Origin: Toxorhynchites rutilus septentrionalis
Taxonomy: Eukaryota > Arthropoda > Insecta > Diptera > Culicidae
DNA length: 64,000 nucleotides
Assembly (NCBI RefSeq): GCF_029784135.1
Contig: NC_073745.1
Coordinates: 49,797,619 to 49,861,618 of the forward strand
Direction of reading: 5' to 3'
In this document: in pieces, positions 1 to 11,671 of the stretch
How the letters are laid out: every line of letters begins with the position of its first letter
Position numbering within the stretch: position 1 is the first letter of the stretch
Translations under genes and position numbers: made by a program
Notes under the pieces: generated by a model
What the model saw: only the letters and a program-made list of their open reading frames with translations
The model's database searches: none
Told to the model about the DNA's origin: nothing

Positions 1-34
1 TAGTAGTTCAAAAGATATGAAATTTGAAAAAAAG

Positions 35-2458
35 TCATTTTTGGAAAAAAAAAACTGGTACAAAAACAACATCTGGGACATCTTCCAACAAATTGTCATT
101 CATTTTAAGGACCATTATGTCTTCAATGGACACATTACTCAGCCGCATACGAGAATCAGTCAGTATATATTTCACCTGACTGAATAGCCGTTCAACTGTT
201 ACTTGAGATGATGGTGCTGATAATACTACCATTGCCAAGCGATATATGCAGGGACTCGAGTATTTTCTTTTATTACAATGGTGGAGTATATCAAAACGGG
301 ATGGTGTAGAATCGTTGACATCTAGTTGGGATGAGTGAACCGCAGGTGCATCTGATTGAGTTTTGTTCATAGCACACGTGGATCGCTGGACAGAGTTGTT
401 GAAGCTAACAGATGATTGCACAGTATTACCAACCATGATATTAACTTTGTCTCTGTTTTCTAGCTTCATCAGATCAAATATTAAGGATTCCTTCAATGAA
501 CTTTCGGCTGAACTGGATGCAAACGCGTCTTGGCTTCCTTCATTAAAAAAGTTCATCAAGTAGAAGCCGCTGTTATTTAACGTTGCTGCATTTGTACATT
601 GTTCCTCTCGCAATCCTTGCATGTAATCGAGTCGCTTGTTCAATGCGATGAGATATTCCTAAAAGTCACAACATATAGTTCAGCATATAGTGTGTGGTAT
701 ATTTTTGTAAGGATTATTTCTACCTGTGCATCTTTCTTATCGCATGTACTCAATCGACCGGATCCATCGAAATTAAATCGTGGATCAATTTACAAACCGG
801 CCTTGAAGGCCATGCTGGTTCTTAGTTTATGGATTCTTTTTTCCATTGATGTCAAAAGTTTTGCTGCCAATTTATTTCCCTGTTCCTTAATCACATGTAA
901 CTCAGCTTGACATATCAACCAGTCAGCATATAGTTCGGAGAGGGGAACGTGGTCTTTCTGTAACTTCAACGTTAACACATAAATCGGTTCGAATGCTTGA
1001 CAGAAACGATCTATAAAGTGCTAATGTTTGTTTAAATCTGGAAAACAGTGTATAAGGGTGCAGTTAATTAATATTTTTTAAGTTGTAAGACAGACAAAGT
1101 GAAGAAGACAAATACTCACCTAGCGATGGATCATGGCTCTGTAAGGTTGTTAGAAATGGCTTCGTCTTTAATACCTGCAGATAACGTTGTAGGATGAACC
1201 ATACACCCCAACGGGTTTCGTTCACCTTCGGGGGTAGAAGGATTCTATGCAACACAAAAAGTTCTCTATTATTCTTGTGGTGCATTGTCAAGCAAATTTT
1301 ATTTATCTGTTTCAATCTTGCTTTGTACTGCTTAATGACATCATACGCCACTAGTTGTGCAGTACGGGCACCGCTCCTTATGCTGTTTAAAATTTCGAGC
1401 TCTTCGTTGTCATCATCATTGATCAAAATATGAACAGTTCCGCCTTGTCCGTTCTCAAAATCGTCTAATTCTACATTTCCTTCGCTTGTATTCGCGATTT
1501 AGATATAGTCTTCGTCGATGTTTTCCTCGTAACTATCAGTTTCTTCGTCGATATCACGGCTATACTCATTCAACATTTTGAACTCATCAGGTGGCATGCT
1601 GCTTAGAGAAACCTCGTCATCGAAAGCAGGCTTCGAAAAACTTTTCAAGAGCGGTATACTAGCACACATATTGGCACCATTATCATGGGCAATAGCGAAT
1701 ATCTGATCAATTCCCAGGCCAAATTCATTCAATACCTGCAGAATCACTTTGGCTAGGTTTTCTTTTGTATTTCGCTCATTCATTTCGTGTACAGCTTCAA
1801 AAAAGAGAAAAAAAATACATTGAATTATGACACTTTTTCCATCGTGGAGAGTTTATGTTTCATATATCCATCTATTTTGATAGAACTCATCTAAATGCCT
1901 AATTTGCACTTTGCCCTCTGTGTTCATATATTGATGGTTGACACCAAACACTGATCGGCCACGCCGAGATGCGGAATCAATTTTCAAACTTATCATTTGT
2001 TTTTCGAACTGTGAGCGGAGAGTTTCACGTATTGTAGCAGCAGCTATTTTAACGTATTTCGCAATACGATGACGTGTCATCAAATTTCCACATGCCTTCA
2101 ATACGGGATGAATCAGCGTTTTAGACCCGGTCCAGTCAATAAAACAGAATGGCAAATTATTGACTGTTACGAGCTGAAGCAGTCCGAGAAACGCATTTCT
2201 CTTTTCTATGTCCACAAGCAGCCTGGACACTTTTGGCACAGGTTGCTCTTCCTCTTTTTCCTTCAACGCCAATTCTTCCAATACGTTTGGATGGATTTTA
2301 TGGATGTGTCTTTTAAAATTACCTGCGTTGAACGATTGTTGTGCGTAATGACATTTTCGAGCATTATCAATGTCCACCGCACATCTAAAAGTGATATTTT
2401 CACCGCACTTTTTTTGATCTACCACTTTTAGAATCTGAGCGCAACAAAAATCTCTCAC
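35..2458 (-). pseudogene. decayed hAT-superfamily transposase gene (copy A)
   Basis: This is a hAT DNA transposase, read right to left in several open pieces. 2458-1853 encodes an N-terminal BED-type zinc-finger-like segment (a Cys, then His residues in KRHIHKIHP) followed by the linker that precedes the catalytic core. 1783-1499 holds the catalytic-region motif AHDNGANM. 1426-1120 holds NETRWGVWFILQRYL. 978-790 holds a helical segment, followed across a stop by IDPRFNF. 643-35 ends in the hAT C-terminal dimerisation block (SAPSSQVTVERLFSQVKYIL). Family transposases act in the nucleus, cutting element ends and giving 8-bp target duplications. Breaks seen: in-frame stops after YET near 1853, at the KH* position near 1020, and before IDPRF near 789. 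An intron at 1038-1119 keeps frame. Terminal repeats were not identified; the left end probably lies before base 1. Family assignment is firm; function is lost. Confidence 0.85.
1038..1119 (-). other. intron of hAT pseudogene A
   Basis: On the minus strand the exon ends CGCTAG, then GTGAGT (donor, 1119-1114). The acceptor reads TGTTTTCCAG (ending at 1038). Joining base 1120 to 1037 continues the same reading frame from the ETRWG exon into the FEPIYVLTLKLQ exon, apart from one TAG. The 82-bp length suits insect introns. This is inference from splice consensus and frame continuity. Confidence 0.65.
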
Positions 2459-5400
2459 AAAATGATTCGATCGAAAGATTCAACACTTAGCACCCAATCG
2501 GATCAGGAAACGAGAGTAAAGCGATGACAGAAACTAACGAACGAATCATGAAATTATACACACAAGCATCGATGCACATGCACACAGTTGCCAGGCGATG
2601 ACACTCATACTGTATTCATTCAGTGTTTCTCTTGACACGTCAATTTTCTCTTCCACGGGTGATACAAAACATATGATTGAGTGCGTTGAATGAATCAAAT
2701 AAGAGAATGTAACGAGCGCTCGTTGATACGATTGGAACCATCCTTGTACTCAACAAATATATTCAAATCGACGTGTAACGAATGACCTAACGTAATCCTT
2801 AATCGGTTGTGTTTTGCCTCGGATTTCAAACTTTTTATTGAAACTACAAACAAATGTGAAGTTTAGTCACAGGCTTGCTTGAATGTATGAACTGAAATTT
2901 TTTTGTGAATTTTACTAAAGTCGATCACTAATTAAAGTTTCATTAAAATGCTACCCAATTTTATCTAAATTTCACGAATTGACAAAAAGATGAAATATAA
3001 CCATTTTTTTCCGCCAAATCGGGGTTCGTTGAGCTTGCCGAATTGTTGTTGATTATTTTGAAATCATTGATCTAATAATTTATTTTTTTACGATTCTGCT
3101 GTCTTTTCCATTCTATTTATCTTGGTAGTGAAAAATGTGTTGGGTAGCAAATTTAAAAAAAAATGGAGACGGTTCGGACAGCGTTATCTTGATTTGGCAT
3201 GGATTAGCTTAGTTTGATCGACAAAATATTGCACTGGAAACAAAAAGATCGTAAAGATTGCACTAAATTCCGTAGAATTTCCCAACAGAGCCGATATCCC
3301 TGTCAATCTGGCATCTCTGGCTACCATTCGAATTTCCCTCGTGTCTCTCCGCGACTCTGAGGGAGTAGACAATCGTGGACATTATACGGAAACCAGAAAA
3401 CGAATAATAATAATCCACCGGCAAGGAAAAGAAAGGACGCGCGCGCGGCAATCAGCGAGCAACTCGCAGCATTCTCGCTGGTGATGTCGGGCAGAGAGCG
3501 CCCATAATGATGACTCATCGATTGCCAGCTAGCTGGTCTTGCAGACATACTTTGGCATATGCGGAGTGTGGGAGTGGTGAAATAATCGATGTTAAAACAA
3601 AACGTCTCGCTGATTTGTTGTTGCATTGCATGGCCTGGGGAAACAAATGCCAAGAAAGCAAATGAATGCTTTTATAGCGCATTTATATGTGTCGCGACAA
3701 TTTTTGGGAAGCGGATTGGAAAGACACGCGTCAAGTTATGTATTGGAAGGGAGAGGCCTCATTGCAGCAAAGGGCAGCTCACGAATCATGGTGTTATGTG
3801 CTAACAACACTGACTCATTCACAGTAGAATAGCGATATAAGTTTTTCGTTGTTTTCATTCGTTGTGTTTTTATTTTTATTCCACGATTGATAATTGTGCA
3901 ACTGTATCATGAATGCAGTGCTTCGTATATGACGTAACTTTATACGGTTGTGGAGGTTTTATATCAGTCTAACATTTCCATTAATGCGAAATGATAAGGC
4001 TGTTCTGTCGTGTGCTTGATATCTTGTTACTAGATAAAATCACAGTCGTAGACTATGTCATGTTGAATTACAAAAATCACTTAGTGAAATAATTTTTAGC
4101 ATTTGTAATTCTTTGTGTATAAGATAGCGTAAACTTGACTAACGTTTTACTAATCCAGTCGTCCTGGAAATCCGTTAATCTACGGAATGTATTGGAAAAC
4201 CCCGCTGACATGATAGATAATGCGACTCCATATTTGTAATGCGATGGATAATCGTGATGTATGATGCAACACACCCTACGTGAATTCATATCGTCCCTGA
4301 ACGTGGTAAGCATATGTGCAAGTTGTGATCAATTAAATTAAAAATCGCTTTTTCAAAATATCTGACAAAGCACAATTTTGCAGCATCACATTTATACATG
4401 TAATCAGCGACATTCATAGTACTCTCCCACATACTCATGTATAATGACATTAAACATTAAAACCGCTGAAGCACATCGTACCCAAGCGCGCAGTCATTCG
4501 TCTCGCGCGGTCTAGACCCCAAATTTATCACGACCCAAAACCATATATTCACTCTAAATTTTTCGCACACATGTGAACCGAAACCGCCGCTCATTCCCTG
4601 ATAGTCAACCCGCTTATCAGTTCTCACATGACAGCATAACGCCAAAAGCAGCGCAAGCAAGACGGGGGGATTATTTCTAAATAAATTTCATAATTCATCC
4701 CCGAATTCGTACGTACTTGAACACATTATTCACGGACGAACTAAATGTTCGTCATCATCATTCTTCCACTCGCCGACATTGTGAGGCGAGAGCAAAGGCT
4801 TAATTTAACCTCCAAACCCACTCCAAGATGACGGCGAGGACGGCATTAATAACGGTTATGTTCGTTCTATTTTTGCGGAATAGGCATAGTTGAAATGAAA
4901 TAATTGAATCAACCACACAAGCCACGTGTGTGTAGTCCGTCATCCTTGTTGTCGGTCGAGACAATCAAACTTTCATGCATCCGAGCATCGCCATGTTCAG
5001 ACGTCAATAAAATTTAAGCCAATTGAAAGAGATCGACATATACGGCGGCAGTATCGACTCTGCGTGTGCAACTGGTTATCATTTAGTCTGGCTGCGAATG
5101 TCAACGGCGAAAAGTATCGGATTTTTATTGATCACATCCATGATTTATTCACGTACGATTTGGCGCCGTCTAATGCAGATAATAAGATACGGCACTCGAA
5201 TCTTTTGTATTTTGATGCAGTTTTCATGGTTTTCATGGGAAAATTCGTTGGATTTTCGCCAAATCAACGAGCCTCTACACACTCAGACGTTCGTACTCTA
5301 TTTACATCTATTTTCTTATTAGGTTCTAAGAGACATTTTTTCACAATCGCGGTTTTGAAAGAATGAGACGGTATGTTTACCTTCAGAAGCCACGAGATTA

Positions 5401-6195
5401 TAAGAGTTGTATCGATACAATGAAAAGCACTCTATATGGTAGAGATCATGAAAAATCATACCCGCTTAGCAGTCAGACGGTAGGAAAATGCAATTGTTCG
5501 TTCGTGGAGAAACCCTCTCATAAGTGAGCTTTATGAAGAAACTTCCAGATTCTGTCTAGGTGAATAGTGCATGTAAGCGGTTTGTCGAGAACGTGAGAAA
5601 CAGTAAAGTTCTAGTATATTTTTCTGGTTAAGCTTTTTTCCCAGAAAGTACCGATTAGATTAGAATTTATTCAGCAATTTTTCTGATCATAACACAAACA
5701 GTGAAGATAGTTAACGAGTAACCAATTTAGCGAATTAGGTAGGTATGTTTTTCAGATTTTACTCGCTGCTTGCGCTGTGGAGGAAGAACTACAAACAACA
5801 TGTTTGCATACAATTCCGGCTTTTGCCTCCATGGTAGAAACAGGCAAACCGTTCCCGAACGATACGAAAGGACTAGCCCGTCAAAAAAGATTAAACGAAC
5901 GATCGTTGTTTTTTTTAGATTGTGAATTGATCACGAGCGAACTGTTTGGAAATGAATGCTTTGCGGCTGAACTGAATACATGTGGAAAGCAGATTGCGTT
6001 GGACGAACCGAATGAATATAATGAAAACGCTTGGAGAAAACTAAAACGATAACGATATTGTCATTCACAAGCAAAACGCATGTAACGTGTGACTTATTTT
6101 AAAATAAGGATTGCTTTCATCATTGCAGTTAAATTTGGGTTTCGAGAAAGCTTGAAATTTAATGTATTTTTTAAATTCATTTGTAATATTTATGT
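2459..6195. other. no gene recognised (unique-looking AT-rich DNA)
   Basis: Short open frames occur on both strands (for example 3321-3653 minus, 4926-5366 plus, 5777-6052 plus), but none shows a recognisable domain. The part from about 5737 (GGTATGTTTTTCAGATTTTACT) resembles a second site at 28659, so 5737-6050 is probably an old dispersed repeat. Nothing else is supported. Confidence 0.5.
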
Positions 6196-7231
6196 TAGTG
6201 ATGAAACGGATAGTGATGAGGCCGGATATCCGGCACGCAACGGGGAAAAACGGCAAATACGCAACGGGGAGAAACTGCATATGTACAAGAAGTTAAGAAA
6301 GGAATATATTTTAGCAACAAATAAACACATTTTTACTTAAAAGTAATGAACGTTGAATCAATTTTCCATTTATAATAAACATCCTTTAATTGGGTGTCAA
6401 GTTTTCTACAAATCATCTTGAACAGTTTTTTTCTGATAAGAATTTTCTAATACAATGATGAAATTCTTGAGGACAAATAAAAATAATTTTAATATCGGTC
6501 GAGTAAGAGTAAATGCTACGAATTTAAATAAGCAAAGAACATCATTCAATTATTTTCATTCAAGGTTTAAAAACCTAGAACTGTTTTCAGGGATAATAAT
6601 CTGAGAGAGTGCACACACACTCACTAACTAGACGACACAACAGTGGTGCATTATGGAGCAGTGCATTAGGCGTCTTCAGGCATTTGAAGAAATAACAAAA
6701 AGTACAAATTCTGGGCTTTCCTGTACATCCGAAGTGATTTCGCATGTTGCTGCATGAAATAAAGTATTTGGACAAGGACGAGACATCGAAATCACCTCGC
6801 ATGAGGCTAAATATGCTCTCTAACTGACACTGGATTGTGCCATTCCAACTGCTTAGGTGATAATCTAAATTATCTACATGCAACCTATTTGGGCCCGAGG
6901 TTCAAGTCAGACTATTTAGGAGTTCTTGAAACGGTGACAGCCCGGTGGAAAATCTTAATTGGGTATGTAACATATCTAACGATGAACCTTCTGAGTTTCT
7001 CAGAGCATTGATCATATTTCAGTAATCAAACTTCATTTTGAATTATGTGTGAATGATATTAATGAGCTGGTTTGTTATGACTTATCTTGTGTTGATGAGA
7101 AATTATTTATTTTTTTCTAATATCCGGTATCCGGCCGGATAGTAGGTCACTATACGGTATCCGGCCGGATAGCAAATATTGGCCGGATAGGCCGGATACC
7201 GGATAGTTACCGGATATCCGTCTCATCTCTA
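6196..7231. mobile_element. non-autonomous hAT element with CCGGATA subterminal repeats
   Basis: The ends are imperfect inverted repeats: TAGTGATGAAACGGATA on the left, and on the right (complement) TAGAGATGAGACGGATA. The flanks are ATTTATGT and ATTTATAT, an 8-bp target duplication with one mismatch, as expected for hAT elements. Many copies of CCGGATA/TATCCGG sit just inside both ends (6220-6235; 7120-7215), typical of subterminal transposase-binding repeats. The interior (6587-6883 minus is open) shows no recognisable protein. It is probably an internally deleted or MITE-like copy mobilised in trans. Confidence 0.75.
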
Positions 7232-8063
7232 ATTTATATACAGCCATTCCACGCAAAATCGATATAGTGTTTCACAGATTTTCGCGAAAAGCAAGGTAGA
7301 TTTGTTTTTTATCGCAAACAATTAGACCCGTATTTTTTATTTTTTTTTGTTAAGGTGACAATTTTAGGGTCCAAAAAATCACTTTTTTCACTTTTTTCCT
7401 AAAATGTTTTTTTTGAAATTCATAACTTTTGAATTACTGAACTGATTCTAATGATCGATATATCAAATTAAAGCCAATCCCCGTATTTTTAGGAAAAATA
7501 ATTCAGTGTTGGGACATTTAAATTTTGTTTCCGTTATTATTGATTGTATATGTTTTTTATGGTTTTCATGGTCTCGGGACCGTGGGCGCTATATTTTTTA
7601 TGTTTATGAGGATTTTTACACAAAATATCTCAAAATCAGAGATGTGTGATGAATGTGAGAAAATGAATTTGAAAAATCATAGCTTAAAAACGAAAAAAGA
7701 ATGCCTCTCTGATTCTTGGATATGTTATCACATTGCGGACCGCTCACGAGATTTCTCGTGTTTGGCGTTCCGTCTGTTACGGATGGATCACGAAATAACC
7801 AGTGTTTTCTACACTTGAAGGTTAAATCCTTGGTTTCCCAAGAATCTAACAAGGCCTGTCGATGCCTCGCCTTCGTCTCATCCACATCGAAGGAAACGAT
7901 CTCATTCGTGGAATCCGAACAAATGAAACGTTCAAGTTTGCCCCAAAACGTGTCATCCTCAATGTGTTATGTAAAAAAACTCAGCTTTCAAGAAAAAATA
8001 TAAAAAAAATAGCGCCCTTGGTCCCCAAATCATGTAAACTATAAAAAACGATTGTGTCACATT

Positions 8064-8184
8064 TACCCGAAACCCACTCACCCGAATGACAGTTACCCGA
8101 AAGACATTCACCCGAATTCCACTCACCCGAATGTAACAAATACCCGAAAGCGACAGCTACCCGAATGTAACATCTACCCGAATT
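8064..8184 (+). repeat. ACCCGAA(TG) minisatellite, left arm
   Basis: About ten copies of the core ACCCGAA spaced 10-17 bp apart, with variable spacers (ACATTC, GACAGTT, TGTAAC). It is the left half of an inverted pair; the complementary array is at 8613-8770. The spacing is irregular and no cas-like gene is present, so it is not a CRISPR array. Confidence 0.85.
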
Positions 8185-8612
8185 GTACCCCGGGAAGTAC
8201 AATTCGAGAAATACTGGCATTGAATAAAATCCTTTTCAAAATAATGAAAAGTGAAAGAATGCAGTTTTATACCGTATTATTAAGTCCATCCATTCATATG
8301 GATGACGCAGCCCGTTTACGAGCGTCGAACGCCATACGTTTATCTGGTTCATCACGTTTGAAACCAGGCAATCAAAATGCATGACATGCATAATTAACCG
8401 GGCAAACGTAATGCACCAGGTAAACGTATGCAGTCCGACGCTCGAAGAAGACAGCATGTCAATTGTGCCTACACTAATTTCTAAAAATGACACAGCGAAG
8501 TCTTCAACATCTTTTTCGTATTTCCTCATTACAATTTCTCAGTTTACTTCGTAACTTCCTAACAGCAGATTCGACAAAACTCATAAACTGATTTGTCGGA
8601 ATTTTTCCTTCT

Positions 8613-8770
8613 TCATTCGGGTAAACATCCCATTCGGGTAAATGTCGCATTCGGGTATATGTTGCATTCGGGTATTTGTTACATTCGGGTGAATGTCATT
8701 CGGGTATGCGTTACATTCGGGTAAATGTGCCCTCGGGTAAACGTGTTTGGAGTGAATGGAATTCGGGTGA
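8613..8770 (-). repeat. inverted partner of the CCCGAAT minisatellite
   Basis: Ten or so copies of CATTCGGGT(A/G) with spacers AAATGT, ATATGT, GAATG. This is the reverse complement of the unit at 8064-8184, inside the same foldback element and separated from the first array by about 430 bp of unrelated sequence. Confidence 0.85.
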
Positions 8771-10264
8771 ATCACGAAAACGAAATTCATTTTCTTCGCA
8801 AATGTAATATTTTTCCAAAAAAGTCTAGCTCATTGACGTTAATTTGATATATCGATCATCTAAAATTTTGAGATATTTTATGTAAAAAATCCTCAGCTTT
8901 CAAAAAAAAATATAGCGGCCCTGGTCCCGAGACCATGAAAACCATAAAAAACTAGACAATCAATAATAATGAAAACAAAATTTAAATTTTCTGCAACTGA
9001 AGTATTTTCCCTAAATAGACGAGGTGAATGGTATTCAATCTGATATAGCAATTATAAGCGTCGGTTCAGTAGTTGAAAAGTTATGAATTTTTGACAAAAA
9101 AGACATTTTAGAAAATGGAAAAAAAGTGATTTTTTCGACCACCCCAAAAACGGAAATGGTCACTCTAACAAAAAAAACGGGTCTATTTGTTTGCGAAAAA
9201 GAACAAATCTACAAGTTTTTGCGAAAATCTGAGAACCATTATATCGGTTTGGCATGGAATGGCTGTATACTTTCTGTTTATCAGGAACAAAAATCCAGAG
9301 GAAGCTTCTTCGCTATGATTTAAAGTCTCCGTAAACAAAGGAAAAGAAGAAAGAAGAAGCTTTTTCGTTGCTTTTGGTTCATTGTTTGACCTTTTGCATG
9401 TACGTGTCATAAAGTTTTCAACAGTATGTTTGTAAAAATTTAAAATCTTTTTTCGGTTGAACTATTATTAAATAATATATTTAATGGAATCTAGGTTGAG
9501 TTCCATCAGAAAATACGAAAAATTTCAGGAATTATTACATACATAATTTTCGGGTGATAGTTTTACATATAAAATTCTCGTGTCACGATATTTTTGGTAG
9601 AACTCCTCCGAAACGGCTCGACCGATTTTCATGAAATTATACACAAAAAACTTGGTAGGCATGAGAATAGGTTGAAAACTATATATGATTTCGCTAGGAT
9701 ACCGATTACCGAAAATTTAATACCGATTTGGGTTGAAAAGCAAGATTTGTTCTTTATCGCAAACAATTAGACCCGTGTTTTTTTTATTTTTTTGTTAGGG
9801 TGACAATTTCCGTTGTAGGGTTTAAGGGTGGTCGGTTATATTGAGAATTTTTTTTTGCGTTTTTGTTTTCCAAATTTGGTTTCTAAAAATATACATATAC
9901 CCCAAATTTGCACCTCATTCCCTATTTTCAATTGCGGTTTCAGTATTTTTGTATGAACAATTTTCAAATAATTCAACCGTCGTTCGTTTTTCAAAGAGAA
10001 CGAAATTAGTCACGTTGTTAAACTACAGATGGCGCTACGTCCGCTTATCGAACGTTTATCCACACATGCGCAAGTAATCTCAATTAGTCTAAAGCTACAC
10101 CCAAACTAGCGTTGGCAGAAAAAATGCCATCTTTGGCAGAAAAGATGCCATTTCCTGGTCATGAGAGTCAAATGCACAAAAAATGAGCTATTATGAAGCT
10201 TAAAAATGGTTTGTATGTATGCGTGCAGACATCTCTTTCTGTTTTCTTTTCTCTTTCCATTTGG

Positions 10265-10385
10265 GATTGTGCAAAAAAAGTCCATACGACGTCAATGGGG
10301 ATCGAACCAAGGCCGACTGGAATGCATAGTTACTTTACACGACCACGCTATCCTTATAGCTGCCAGCGCTATTATAAAGGAGCGT
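10265..10385 (-). repeat. tRNA-like SINE head fragment
   Basis: On the minus strand the sequence has a tRNA-like layout: TAGCGTGGTCGTG (A-box-like), then GGTTCGATCCC (B box; complement of 10298-10308). It lacks a clean acceptor-stem pairing, so I call it a SINE head or tRNA relic and not a gene. Confidence 0.45.
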
Positions 10386-10630
10386 GATAATATTACACCT
10401 CATCATAAAATGAAGTTGGAAGGTGTTTTCTAAGCCGATAAAGAAGAACATGAACGAGAATATATCTTTCTCTGTCTGGGTCGTGTATTTGGCAAACTAT
10501 ACGAAAAGCTTTCATTTAAATGTGTCTCCTGTGTCGCTCCCTCATATTGGCTCTAGCCAAATGATATACATGTATTGGGGAGTAGAACATTTTATGTTAT
10601 CTTTCAGCTCATTTAATGTAATAAATCGGG

Positions 10631-11624
10631 ATGCCAGAAAATCTGCTAAAAATTAACTTTGGGTGTAGGCGCATCTCCGGCGAACTGGAAGTCTTTTTGA
10701 ATGAGCACAAGGAATTATTGAAATTCTCCAAATCACTCTTGCTCGGATTACAAAATGACAATCACGCTATTGCCATCAATCCCGATAAAACACTAGCTGG
10801 AGAGTACTTGTGTAGATTCAATGCGCAAGCGTTGCTGTAATCATGGTTGGCGACTGCACAGTGACGCGTAAAATTGTGATTTGAAGAAAAAAACAACAAC
10901 CTGGAATTCATCGTTGACACACACCGTTCATACGACTCTTTCCATCTTCTTCTTTAATGGAACTAACGTTCCCAACAATTTCGATCGAATCGTGAAATCT
11001 GATCGAGTTTCAAACCAATCAAACCATGGCTCATGCGGTGGTCTGAAACTTTTATCTCCTTGCAATAAGTACAAAGCGTTTTCCTAGAGTATTCACAAAT
11101 GACAAGATCACCAGCGTAGGCAGATATCCAACATATCAATGAAGAAATACTGATTCATTCATTCAGTCATTCACAAATTTAAAAAAAAACGTAGACATTG
11201 ACACTGCAAAACGTTGAGTACTACCATACTCGCCTCAGCTGAACGAAATATTCAATATATGAATGTTAAGTTCTGCAGATTGGTGAAGAGCAATATATGC
11301 ATGTGCAAATCCGTGAATAAAGAAATCAATACGGTTGTGTTTCAAATTTAAAATACCGATGTGAATACTTCTCTATTGAATGACATCGACGAAATAATAC
11401 GGCTCCAAATAGTCCGGCACATCAGCTCCATTGATGTTGGCTGGTGTTTCTTTGGTTTCTCAATTCACGAACGGAACCCAGCAAGTTTAAATTTAGCCAT
11501 CCATCTTGAAAAAAAGCGCGCATTTTCCTCCAACGAGACAGTAGTTGAACGGAATGTTGATAATTGTTTTTCTTTATTTCATTTTTCTACTTTACGACAA
11601 AATTATATTACTTTTTTCTCTTAA
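10631..11624 (+). pseudogene. Helitron Rep/helicase protein fragments
   Basis: Three open pieces match the conserved region upstream of and around the Helitron replication-initiator domain. 10631-10840 contains LLGLQNDNHAIAINPDKT then AGEYLCRFNAQALL. A neighbouring frame at 10841-10945 continues with IMVGDCTVTRKIVI and NNLEFIVDTHRSYDSF. 11361-11624 contains IDVGWCFFGFSIHERNP then NLAIHLEKK. These phrases are characteristic of insect Helitron proteins (rolling-circle Rep plus PIF1-like helicase). The HUH catalytic motif and helicase motifs are not present; frameshifts and stops separate the pieces. It is a fossil; the family call rests on the order and spacing of several conserved phrases. Confidence 0.75.
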
Positions 11625-11671
11625 CATTTGACTCCTATTTAACACCCAAAATAGTTGGCCGGGACAGCTAG

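Larger units (their letters stand above)
7241..9265. mobile_element. 2.0-kb foldback/MITE with CAGCCATTCC termini
   Basis: It starts CAGCCATTCC and ends GGAATGGCTG, flanked on both sides by TATA (a TA or TATA duplication). Both arms are long imperfect inverted repeats of several hundred bases. For example, 7530-7590 (GGTCTCGGGACCGTGGGCGC) recurs inverted near 8915-8945. The arms carry runs of T/A and the phrase meaning 'gaccc-gtatttttt' seen in related copies at 9731-9830, 23248-23350, 25937-26950, 33363-34650 and 62745-63080. No transposase is encoded. TA duplication suggests mobilisation by a Tc1/mariner-type enzyme, but that is inference. Confidence 0.75.
9555..11671 (+). mobile_element. 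degenerate Helitron, autonomous-type remnant
   Basis: The right end reads GGCCGGGACAGCTAG followed by T, the CTAG|T terminus of the Helitron family seen at five other places in this window. The left boundary is not certain. The sequence from about 9575 (GAACTCCTCCGAAACGGCTC, then CGACCGATTTTCATG) is the usual 5' Helitron leader type. Coding fragments of the Helitron Rep/helicase protein lie between 10631 and 11624. A CAGCCATTCC-family MITE arm (about 9731-9830) and a tRNA-like SINE head (10265-10385) are inserted inside. Confidence 0.7.

Noticed and set aside
2618..2650. CAGTGTTTCTCTTGACACG as the terminal repeat of hAT copy A
   Set aside because: The tip resembles hAT ends, but no partner end or 8-bp duplication can be seen because the left end lies outside the window.
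8064..8770. CRISPR-like repeated CCCGAAT arrays
   Set aside because: Units are 7-9 bp with irregular 3-10 bp spacers, arranged as an inverted pair in an insect transposon, with no cas genes.
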